From assembly GCA_025024175.1 (NCBI GenBank), contig QCXZ01000064.1, forward strand, positions 25,416,286 through 25,480,285: 64,000 nt of DNA. Direction: 5' to 3'. Shown here piece by piece: positions 33,962-43,274 of this stretch; positions within the stretch are counted from its first letter, which is position 1, and each line of letters opens with the position of its first letter. Source of the stretch: Rhyzopertha dominica (taxonomy: Eukaryota; Arthropoda; Insecta; Coleoptera; Bostrichidae). Below the pieces are notes generated by a model. The model saw nothing but the letters and a program-made list of their open reading frames with translations. It did no database searches and was not told where the DNA came from. A program made the translations under genes and the position numbers.

Positions 33962-36900
33962 CTATAATTGCCCCCAAGCAAGAGTACTAATACCGTCCTC
34001 CAAGATGTATCTTTTGTCATCATTATATGACAAGCAAAGTTTATTTACAGCTGTGTGTGTAATAACATGTTTAATGGATCTAAACAGAGACTGACTTCGT
34101 AGAAGATTCTTTTTTTGAAATAAACATTTTTTGTGTAGTTCATTCATGCTTTCAACCTCTTTACGACGCACCTTTTCACCCCTTTTGCCTTTTTGACAAC
34201 AACATTCTTATTGTACACATAATCATACAGCTTCGCTCTCAGCCCCACAAATTCCAACATGGTTTGCCCTCCGTCTCATCCTTGAATAAACCCAAGACAG
34301 CTTTATTACACCTCGGTATACCGTACACATTGTCCTCCTGATAATTTGAGGTGTCGAATTTCTCAAATTTTCCTTTATGTCAGCATAAACATCATCCGTT
34401 TGTATGTTATATATAAGGGAATCGGTATCTGTATACAGGAGTTTAGCCCTATCACCATATTTCCTTTGCATGAAATCATAATGGAAATCGTACATCACAT
34501 ATTGGCAATGTCCAATACGCAGAAACCTATAAATATTGGCTTGTCGTATAGGATTCGTTCTTTCTGCATTTCGACACCTATTAGATTCTCGTCAAATATT
34601 GTAAAACTCTTAAAACGGGGATTGGACACAAGTAAGATGCACCTCGACGATTCTTGTTACTTTCCCATGTATTCAGAAGCCGTATTTCCCTCCTTTTCTC
34701 AACGGCCTCCATCGATTTACCAAAATGCAATTATTCATTAACTTGTAAAAGTTTTTTTCAAAGTTATTTTACACTGTTGCCGTCTAACTGTATTTAGCTG
34801 TATGTAAGGTTCAAGCCAGCGAGATTGTTTAAATGATAATATTCTATGGATTTTCTTCAGGATCAGACCATGCTTTAACGCTTGATGCAGATTCTTATAA
34901 TGTATGACATATCTTTCCTTGTCAAATAGATTGGGAATCAGTTTCTTTATATTTCCAGCGCCAGCAGCAGCGGGTGAAACAATGTTTTCTACACACATCG
35001 GCAAGTCATTATGTTTATCGTGTAAATGGCTGGATATGTTAAATCACATTCTATAATGAAGCTACATCCCCATCTATTCCACAAATGGTCCATAACATCA
35101 AAATTTTTGATTTCGGTATCGCTTAGCCATCTGAACCCTCCATACGGCAGCGGATTGCTCAATGCTAGACCGTATAGGTTGTTAGCGTCCCAATACATGA
35201 GAAAGCTTGATTCTTTGGTAACGTCTTGATTGGTGTATTTATTATTGGCGACAGCATGTCTATGCGAGACCATTGAAATGCCTCCCCTTATCGATTTTCT
35301 TATAAAGTGGAGCATGTCGACTTCTGTTAAAAGTTCCAACTTGATGTTGGTGTATTTTCAGCATGGCATCCCAAGAAAGACCAGGTGATGTTAAATAATT
35401 TGAAGGGTCAAGACCAAATTCGTCGAGGCATTTCGTTCTAAAAGCCTCAAACACATCGGTTAGCAGTAGAACATCGGATTTTAAATACAAGTCAGAGTAG
35501 TCTCCCAAATCTCTACAGTTAAATGTGCTCCAAACGTTCTGAGCGTGTAAATAGTCCTCTTCTGAAACGGTTTCTTGTGTCAAACTACTATAGAATTCTT
35601 CTCGTGGTGGTAAGTTTTTAGTCGAACTTAATTTCTCGAATGTATTAACGTACTCATAGCAGAATATGCCTTTTCTCTTCATGAGCTGAAACTCATTTTC
35701 CGAGTTAAAGTATCTGCGTGTTTCGATAAACTGATCATCATCCAAGTAGCTAGCCAACTCGGCCAAACTGCTTGCCATGAATCGAAAGCTGTCTAAAAAG
35801 CGTATTGTTACCAAATATGACTGGCGGCTTTGTTTATTTTTCGCATCTGTCCCATTTCTCGTTATCATTATTTTTACATCTACAGCTAAATACTTTTCCT
35901 TAGTTAATCCTATAACTTTGATATCTCGCACTAATGGCGAAAGGGCTAATTCCTTAACAAACAGGTGACAATCGTAGGCTGATAGATTATGTATTATAAC
36001 AGGTATCATCTGTGGTGTTCTACTTGCCAGGTTGCATTTCGAATGCGCCAATCCACGATAGAAAGAACTCGCATGTGAGTGGTCCCTGACAGGCCTGAGT
36101 GATATATCGCTATTATCTGATGATGGAAATTTGCCACCGCACATGTAACATTGAGTCGTATCTTTAATTTTTGAAATCTCTTCTGGCGTAAGCGGTGTCA
36201 TGGGTTCATTCTTGAGGAGATGTTTTGTAAAAATGTCTTTGACGTCATCAATTAGCATTCTGATAAAGGTTAGGCTACAATCTCTACCGCGATATATCCT
36301 AAGTGATGAAAGTGAATTGTTGTAACTGCATTTTATCTGATATGCAAAACTGTGAGCGAAATGGACTGCCGTATTCATCACAAATTTGCTTTCCGCATTG
36401 CATTGTACTGTGTCAAAAGGGGTTAAAAGTGTTTCGAAATCAGCGTATATGACGAATTCCAATTTAACAGACTTGTGGCTATTGACAAACTGAATTATAT
36501 TATTTTTACCCGGTTCTGGCAACTCCGTTACATATTTTGAACAATCTTGGAGGTCTATATGCTCTTTGAGCTTTTCGGGGGTTTGAAATCTTGACAAACA
36601 TCCATCACATATATGAAGCTTATGCTCATGTTTAGATAACTGACCGTTTAATAGCTTTGACAAATCTTTGATGTAACAATAATGACTTTTGGAATCATCT
36701 TCAACATACAATAGATTGATATGCTTAGTCTTACGTACAGTACAGTGGTGCAGTGGTCCGGTTATTTGAAAGTCTCTTTTAGTCCTCTTCCTCTTCTTTC
36801 CTGAATCATCGGTAGTTGCATCTTGGTTTTTATCTTCCTGACAGCTCAAGCCAAACACGTTGATTGATATATCATTCCTTTTCTCAAATTTTGAAATATC

Positions 36901-37774
36901 TTTAATTTGCACAGGAAATGTTATATCAGCACAGTTTAAAGTGTTAAAATATTGATAATATTTCGACACATCGTTAGCGTTTTTATTGCTTGGGTAGAGA
37001 GGCACATAGTATTGCCCAAACGAAGCAATAATGATCGGTGTTTTTAACGTTAATAACAGAATAAGTATCCTGAACGCATTTCGGTAGTGGTATGAATGAG
37101 GATCCGGCCAGTGGTGTATGCAATGCAGTAGACATCTCCAAATACAAAATGTCGGTTAAGGCCCATCCACTTTGCGATTCCTGTGAAAAAGAAAATATTT
37201 TTTTAGTTCGCTTGTCGTACATATTTTAGAATATCACACACATACCTGGAACTCGATAGCTTTTGTAATAATTCTATCACATGATTCTTGGTATAGTTGT
37301 TCCAAGTTGGATGTGGGTGTCACTATTGCATAAGGACCACTTTTGAAGCTCTTGATATCAAATGTTATATCTTCATCATCGTTGTCGGTTTCATGATTTT
37401 CTGTTTGAAAAACCTTTTTTCAGCATAAATAGGCAAAACAGTTCAAAATTTATCTTCAACAGGGAGCCATCTTTCACTCTATCTGCTGCGACGGATAATG
37501 TTTTGTCCTTGAGGAGCATAAAAAACTCTTGATAATCGATACAGTTCTCGTTTCTGTAAGGAGCAGGTTTTTGTATCCGGTAAATACTCAATGCATTATT
37601 AAAAGCATTAGTAATAAGTAGAACTCCATCAGAAATTTCTTGGGCAGTATTCGTCTTGTGGAGATTGCTTCTAGTATGGGCTGGGAAAAGTCTACGTGGT
37701 ACATTTAGCTTGCAGTTCTCACAGTACTTGAATTCACTGGATAGCACAGCGTTTTTCTTTGACTCACTTGCCAT
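33962..37774 (-). pseudogene. Protein-primed-type family B DNA polymerase, multiply frameshifted
   Basis: The gene is read across at least eight frame changes. From the start: a C2H2-like finger (CENCKLNVPRRLFPAH), a second finger (CDGCLSRFQTPEKLKEH), exonuclease motif I (VIYADFETLL, about 36440), and an endonuclease-VII-like CxxC...RDHSH...RG...C block (36000-36160). Then come FLDSFRFMASSLAEL, the palm motif YWDANNLYGLAL (about 35180), a KLMNN/FGK-type region near 34730, YTDTDSLIYN (motif C, about 34430) and the family's C-terminal DDKRYILEDGISTLAWG. The longest open part is 35260-37005. One 65-nt intron is predicted at 37181-37245. It would replicate the element using a protein primer. Confidence 0.85.
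37181..37245 (-). other. Predicted 65-nt intron in the polymerase gene
   Basis: On the reverse strand GTATGTGTG...TTTTCACAG separates AIEFQ from ESQSGWALTD. Both flanks read as continuous conserved polymerase sequence and the intron itself contains stops. Confidence 0.7.
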
Positions 37775-37778
37775 TATA

Positions 37779-38275
37779 CTGAAATGAATCGAACCATAGA
37801 AAAAGAGTGGGGGTGGCATAAGAGATAGAGGGTTGGTCTGCCAGANATCAGTACTAATGTTCAGNGGTTTACGAGAAGATCAATAACTACTAATGGTAAG
37901 TCTATATTACGATTAAATATGTTTATTATATCTCCTTATTTTTGTTCACTAGATGTATTCAAAACGCAATTCTACATCCAAGGCAGCTTTAAGGCGTCAC
38001 AGTGTCAGTATTAACAGAAGGCTGGCATATCTACTTAATAATATTAATAAACTTAAGGTTGAATTAGCAATGTATGATATTAATAAAAAGCTTAATATCT
38101 TAAAGTTGTAACTGGAAATATTTTTAAAATAAATGAATGTATATATACCAGCATTTGTACTTAATTCCAGCGCAAGCTGAATGCCAAAGTAGCAGATCAT
38201 TTTTTAACATATTATTTTAGCTAATTATATACTAAGAAAAAAAATCCTATAAGCAAATATTCAAACAGTACTCAC
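37779..38275 (-). other. Predicted leader intron of the polymerase gene
   Basis: A GTGAGTAC donor at 38275 follows a short putative exon. The acceptor GATTCATTTCAG lies four bases before the polymerase ATG at 37774 (ATGGCAAGTGAG). Splicing would remove 497 bases and fix the start codon. Confidence 0.5.
37953..38111 (+). CDS. Small basic protein, possibly spliced (antisense to polymerase leader)
   Basis: A 52-residue frame starts MYSKRNSTSKAALRRHSVSI, followed by a helical Leu/Asn/Lys stretch ending NKKLNILKL. Directly upstream is a good acceptor (TTTTTGTTCACTAG), paired with ATG then GTAAGT at 37896, so a two-exon gene adding one Met is possible. The basic N-terminus could bind nucleic acid. 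It lies within the polymerase leader intron on the opposite strand, which makes one of the two models less certain. Confidence 0.3.
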   Translation: MYSKRNSTSKAALRRHSVSINRRLAYLLNNINKLKVELAMYDINKKLNILKL

Positions 38276-38325
38276 CTTTTTCTAATGACTGGAGCTGTAG
38301 TTGAAAAGTATGCGTCTATTGTGCG

Positions 38326-38336
38326 GGCTTATATAT
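38326..38336 (-). promoter_or_regulatory. TATA box, putative polymerase promoter
   Basis: On the reverse strand TATATATAAGCCCGC lies about 50 bp before the GTGAGT donor of the predicted leader exon. A motif ATACGAGTAT beside it recurs near the TATA box at 38810-38825, so the two promoters may share a factor. Confidence 0.45.
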
Positions 38337-38417
38337 ACGAGTATGCTAAGTTATACTTATAAATTATTTAATATTATTGAGGTAATTAAACTACTTATAT
38401 GTGTAAGCTAAATACAA

Positions 38418-38762
38418 TTATAATACTCCAAACTGAAATAGTTGTGTGGCTTTTGCACCTTCATAACTCTTTTTAGACCCTAGATATTTTAAATACTTCG
38501 ACTCGGGCTGTGAATTAAACGAGTCGATCACTTCTTGCGAGAAACATTTATTTAGCCTACTGGGTAGGAATAAAATTCGCTCGTCAACACTTTCGTTGCT
38601 GTTCTGAACCTTAATAACCGCACTTGTGCATAACCCGAATCTAGTCTGCATTTGCTTTATCTTAACAACGGGGTATATAGTACCAATTTTAAGATCATCA
38701 GCCTTTATTTGCTGATTTTCAAATTTTGGGACCTCGGATGATAATTCATTTAGTGAATCCAT
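38418..38762 (-). CDS. Unknown small Polinton protein
   Basis: A 114-residue intact frame starting MDSLNELSSEVPKFENQQ, with LKIGTIYPVVKIKQMQTRFG, a beta-rich block ending ERILFLPSRLNKC and a C-terminal LKYLGSKKSYEGAK. The pattern of an LKxxxxYxV beta strand followed by an FLPSR turn is what I recall in small proteins next to polymerase in insect elements, and would fit an OB-like single-stranded DNA-binding fold. That is a guess. It has its own TATA box (about 38810-38822). Confidence 0.5.
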   Translation of the reverse strand: MDSLNELSSEVPKFENQQIKADDLKIGTIYPVVKIKQMQTRFGLCTSAVIKVQNSNESVDERILFLPSRLNKCFSQEVIDSFNSQPESKYLKYLGSKKSYEGAKATQLFQFGVL

Positions 38763-38807
38763 TTTAATTTACCTTTTAGTAACTTGTAGCACTACACACA
38801 CAAAGCA

Positions 38808-38824
38808 CGTTCGTATATATACTC
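38808..38824 (-). promoter_or_regulatory. TATA box of the 114-residue gene
   Basis: Reverse strand ACGAGTATATATACG lies about 50 bp before the ATG at 38762, near the spacing expected for a short leader. Confidence 0.45.
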
Positions 38825-38983
38825 GTATAGTCACCAAGCACGAGAGACGCAAACTAGCTAACTAACAGGTATACCGAAGCGGGCGCTTTATATACAGTTT
38901 ACAGCGTGGGAGAGCTAGGGGATAAAAGGCAGGTTTGAACCTGTCAGGTCAGGAACAATGGAGCAGGCAGGTAGTTTAACAAA

Positions 38984-39490
38984 GGTGCAGATGTTCTTTT
39001 GTTGTGGGTGATTTAATGAGGGTTCTCGATGGGTGGTCAAGGGCAGGTGTTGCAACGGGTCTCCCAAAAATTAAGGAACAAAAGGGTAGATGTTCTTTTG
39101 TTGTGGGTGATTTAATGAGGGTTCTCGATGGGTGGTCAAGGGCAGGTGTTGCAACGGGTCTCCCATAAATTAAGGAACAAAAGGGCAGATGTTCTTTTGT
39201 TGCAGCGGGTCCCCCATAAATTAGGGGGCAGATGTTCTTTTGTTGCAGCGGGTCTCCCATAAATTAGGGAACAAAGGGGCAGGTGGTCTTTAGTTGCGGG
39301 AGATTTAATGTGGGTGGTCTGCCATGCATTAGGAAACAAAGGATCTTATCTTTCCTTGACAGGCGATTTAACGTAGGTACACTCACAAAGGAGCAGATGT
39401 TCTTTTGTTACAACGGGTAGGTGATTTAATGAGGGTGCATTAGGGAACAAAGGACCTTACCTTTCCTTGACAGGTGATTTATACCTATAA
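38984..39490. repeat. Subterminal minisatellite, right block
   Basis: Units of about 100 bp: GCAGATGTTCTTTTGTTG, then GGGTTCTCGATGGGTGGTCA, then GGGCAGGTGTTGCAACGGGT and AAATTAAGGAACAAAAGGG. Two near-perfect full copies (38986 and 39087) are followed by shorter and more degenerate ones to about 39480. The 94- and 67-residue reverse frames here are the repeat read as protein. Confidence 0.85.
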
Positions 39491-39638
39491 ATTATGGGTT
39501 TTGTCGATGGGGGGGGGGGTTGTCCGATGTTATATACAAACCAGCCTCGAAGCTTGGCACATATGAATTGTCGTTGTACGGCTATAGTAAGAAATGTGTA
39601 AGTACACATCGCTAATTATAATTAAATCGCTAATTACC

Positions 39639-40293
39639 TCCATATCATTAGTCATAAATTAATCAAAACCGCGAATTATCACAATTAAAACCTCAATTAT
39701 TATATTCAATAAATTAAAACCTCTCATTACACTTATGAAAACCGCAAATCGCCCTAATTAAATAGCCAAGTACCCTAATTAAACCGCTAATTACCCTAAT
39801 TAAACAGCTAATTAACTTAATTAACCGCTAATTACCCCTAATTAATATGCAAATATGCAAATTAGGGCTCAGAACGACCCTAATTAAGCTGATAATTCAT
39901 CTAATCAAACTATTAATTAACCTAATTAATTAATAATAATCACTAATTACCCTAATCAAACTATTAATTACCCTAATTAATTAATCAGAATCACTAATTA
40001 CTCCAATCAAAATGCTAATCACCCTAATCAAACTATTAATTACCCTAATCAAACCGTTAAATACCCTAATCAAACTGTTAATTACCCCAATCAAACTGCT
40101 AATTACCCTTATCAAACTGCTAATTACCCTAATTAGTTCATCAAAATCACTAATTACCTATTGTCCTAATTAATTACCCNTTGTTTTAATTAATTACCCA
40201 TTGTCTNAATTAATTAATTACCCATTGTTTTAATTACCCTAATTAATATGCAAATATGCAAATTAGGGCTCAGAACGGCGCTTTTCCCCTACT
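39639..40293 (-). repeat. Polinton terminal inverted repeat, right
   Basis: Inverted copy of 25875-26534 with few differences by eye, ending CGGCGCTTTTCCCCTACT at 40293. Single n's at about 40180 and 40207 fall in it. Confidence 0.85.
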
Positions 40294-40299
40294 GGTAAG
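40294..40299. repeat. Polinton target-site duplication, right copy
   Basis: GGTAAG directly after the element end, identical to the left copy. Confidence 0.9.
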
Positions 40300-40552
40300 T
40301 ACCCTTAAATTTTCTACCCCTCACTGAATATAAGAAAATGAACAGTGTCTGAAATTAGGCCCTTCTATAGCTAAGATGATTTCCAGAATTTCAAATTTGA
40401 ATATATCTAGATTAGTTAGATATTTCTGAAAAAGTGGTTGTTTAATTACAACTTNTAAGGGTTGTGTAATTCGACAAGAGTTTTTTTTTTGTTCAGAATT
40501 GTGAATACTGCCATTTTCCTAAAATATTGTCACTTCCTTCTGAATCACCCTG
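40294..40552. repeat. Right half of the foldback MITE
   Basis: Continues the left half at 25527-25874. It contains TACCCTTAAATTTTCTACCC and ends GAATCACCCTG. The intact relative at 5030 kb-scale position 5030 reads straight through this point (GGGTAACACCCTTAAG), giving the empty-site pattern. Confidence 0.75.
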
Positions 40553-40879
40553 AATATGGTGTGCGTACTTGATTCGTAGTGTTTTTGTTTTAAAGGATAT
40601 ATAAAATTATTTATCTTTGTGAGAGGTGGTATGTTTGGGAGGGTTAGATATGTTATGTTTGTGGTTTATTACTATCTCTTATTTTGTACACTATTTGTTT
40701 TTCTGCCTGTAGTTATTGTTTGCAAACTTTCGCTTTGTAATTCTGGACTTGTTAGTTTCAATGTTCGATATATTATATTATTAAGTAAGACCATTTTTTA
40801 TTTATGGAGGGTGATTATTCTTGCAATTTAGTAATCTTTCCGATGCCGTTTGTTTTATGTACCATTTTGTGATTCTTTT

Positions 40880-41215
40880 AATTAGTGTAAGATCGAGATA
40901 ATAGTTTATTGTGTTGTTCTACTCTGTCTCTATGGAAACTGGAGTTTTGGGTGACAACCATTGGACACATTTAAAATATCGTTTGTTTTGCTTTCCGGTG
41001 TGATAACGAAAAAGTCGTCTACATAATTGGCTTGTGTACATTTATATTTAATTTATTTTGTTTTTTGCCGTTGTCTTCCACTATTAATTGTGCAATGTTA
41101 CCTGAGACTGGGGATCTTATTGCTATTCCATTTATTTGTTTATAGAAGTTGTTTTTGAATTGAAAATAGTTGTAAATGATGCGAATTTTAGTGCTNTTAT
41201 GAATTGTGATTTAGG
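40880..41215 (-). pseudogene. Penelope-like element reverse transcriptase fragment
   Basis: The reverse strand reads NNFYKQINGIAIRSPVSGNI, the Penelope form of the FxQxxGxPMGSPLSP block. Then, in another frame, QANYVDDFFVIT follows with the catalytic YVDD. Several stops are present. It lies upstream (in its own orientation) of the GIY-YIG fragment at 25.3-25.5 kb, separated only by the foldback and Polinton, so both are probably one element. Confidence 0.6.
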
Positions 41216-41219
41216 GANG

Positions 41220-43074
41220 TCTGTATATTTGCCGCTCCTATAATAAACAATATACAAAGACCTACATACAACCTAACCTAAACGTCCTTGTAAACAAACA
41301 AAATTGCGGCTGCTGATTTAGCGAAGATCTTAGTTGTATGGTGGAACAACATAACGTAATGGGGAGGGGGATTATTGGAAACAAATAAATCTACATACTT
41401 CATAGACGGAAATTTAACGAGAGATAAATACATCAAGAAATGTGAGAAACTATCCCATTATTAATTATTTATATTGTGGAATACTTGCATGACTATATTA
41501 GTTCTTCTTAGTGGGTTGTGGTTCCAATAAAAACTATATATTGACGTTTCGGCCTTTTTAGGACTGAATTTTGAAACATGCATGTATAAAAACAGATAAA
41601 GTAATTCTGATTTACATATGTGTTAACAATTAATGTACATGATATATAATAGTTTGTTCCTTCTCTTTTTATAAGTGTGTTAATGTTAGTTTGGTGATAA
41701 TAGGTTGATTTCAATTATGTATATAATTATCTTCAGTTTTTGTTATTGCCAAAATCTAATAACATCTAATCAATATGGGATTTACGTTAAACCCATTATA
41801 TCGCTTAAGATTTAAAGCTGCACCCTCGTTAGTGGTTTTGTCATAATATCAGCAACATACTCTTCAGATAGGATTAAACAAATATTTCCTTCTGTCACAT
41901 TTTCTTTGATGAAAAGTGTTTAATGGCAATATTTGTTTCTTTTGTAGAATTTTAAGCTCACACATTAGCAGAATTGTCCACTTGTAGAACTGGAACACTT
42001 TTCGTGCCAAGAATACTTCGCAATGGTCTAGTCATATCATTTCATTGGCCGCTTCAGTAGCGACTACTATTTCTGCTTGTGTTATAAAAGTCATTACCAT
42101 TGCTTGTCTTCAGCTTGGATAGACTACAACATAATAGTATTGTACAACTTCATATTCTAGTTTGTTTCCCAGAGAATATTCAGGAGAAATGCCAAACCGT
42201 ATTGTTCGTTATGGAATTTCCAGGCGGTTGGATAGCATGTTGTGGATATACTGAACGCCCTGTTAGACCACCTAATTTGAGTCCTTATTATATATTCTTC
42301 TTCTATATTATTCTGTAAGTGACAAATTGGGCTATTTTTTATAGTTATAGTCTTCAGCCTGAACTGTACTTTGCACCAGCGTTGTATACTAAGGTGTATA
42401 AGCAGAATAAGAAATAAAATTACTGTAGTTGAAACAAGTTACTGTTTCATATTTTATGTTTATTTATTTACCTTAAAATTGAACATTCAAGACACTATGT
42501 ACAAGAAATTCAAGTTGCAAGAATATTTAATCCGTACCTATAGAGTCTTACGCTAGATATACTTAGCATGAAATAGGTATAGGCAATATCACTTGATAAT
42601 CTACGTACAGGAGGAGTAGTATTCAATGTCTTTTTATAAAATCAACCTGCTGATATAGTAAAACGTCAAGAAAGCAACGCATCCTAGTAAATTGCCTTGC
42701 TAATCTTTGCTAATATTTTATTTTTTTTCTTCCCAAAAAGGAACAAACAATTTTGGAGGATCGATAAAATGTATATAAGCTACAGCTTTTAATACGGTTG
42801 TATTAAGAAGGAACTATTTTTTAAACTGCTAGTTATATTTTAACAACTAGTCTTTTTTATATTTTAGTTTTTCCGCGCTCATATACAGCAAGTTAATTTT
42901 AATCTTTCATTTGCGGACTTTCACGCCCTTTGTCTAATCCTCCACGAACGTATGTAACCCTAGTATTAATAAGAAGGAGCCAACTTACTACTATCATAAA
43001 TTAATAATTAATGATAAATTTTATGTGCAAGCTAGCTGGGGTGTAGGTACTACAAACGTTATGGCCTTATTACA
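41220..43074. other. Non-genic stretch downstream of the ZP gene
   Basis: Holds a dispersed-repeat piece shared with 23.14-23.22 kb (near 41565-41640, preceded by GACGTTTCGGCC) and no recognisable gene. The ZP gene's 3' untranslated region should lie at its right edge. Confidence 0.4.
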
Positions 43075-43274
43075 TTAATTTATTCTCCCCTTGTGGTTCA
43101 TGTAACCATCAAAATGACCGGTGGTTATTACTTTTTCTATAGCAATCTTGCGCATTCTCGTGCACGTAGCCAGCAGAGCACCTCCTAATAAGCATACTGC
43201 GCCACCTCCTAGTGCCAGTAATGCTGAAAACCATCCAGTTTTCAAACAAACGTTGCTCGAATCACTTTGGGGCA
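43075..43274 (-). CDS. ZP gene last exon (transmembrane and tail)
   Basis: Acceptor TTAATTTTTAG. Reads PQSDSSNVCLKTG, the membrane helix, TRMRKIAIEKVITTGHF and stops after NHKGRIN. The intron before it is only 52 bases. Confidence 0.8.

Larger units (their letters stand above)
25875..40293. mobile_element. Maverick/Polinton (adintovirus-like) element, 14.4 kb
   Basis: The element is bounded by inverted repeats of about 655 bp beginning AGTAGGGGAAAAGCGCCG and by an exact 6-bp duplication. It carries DNA polymerase B, a retroviral-type integrase with chromodomain, an adenain-like protease, major and minor capsid protein candidates and a PLA2 protein. This set defines Mavericks/Polintons and the related adintoviruses. 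Most genes lie on the reverse strand; the integrase is forward. Extra genes are a RING-finger protein and at least four small unknowns. No packaging ATPase was recognised. Polymerase, integrase, protease and penton have frameshifts. A 100-N gap lies between PLA2 and integrase. Confidence 0.93.

Noticed and set aside
38976..39339. Repeated peptide frames (LIYGRPVATPALDHP)
   Set aside because: Minisatellite units read as protein; frame not kept through the array.
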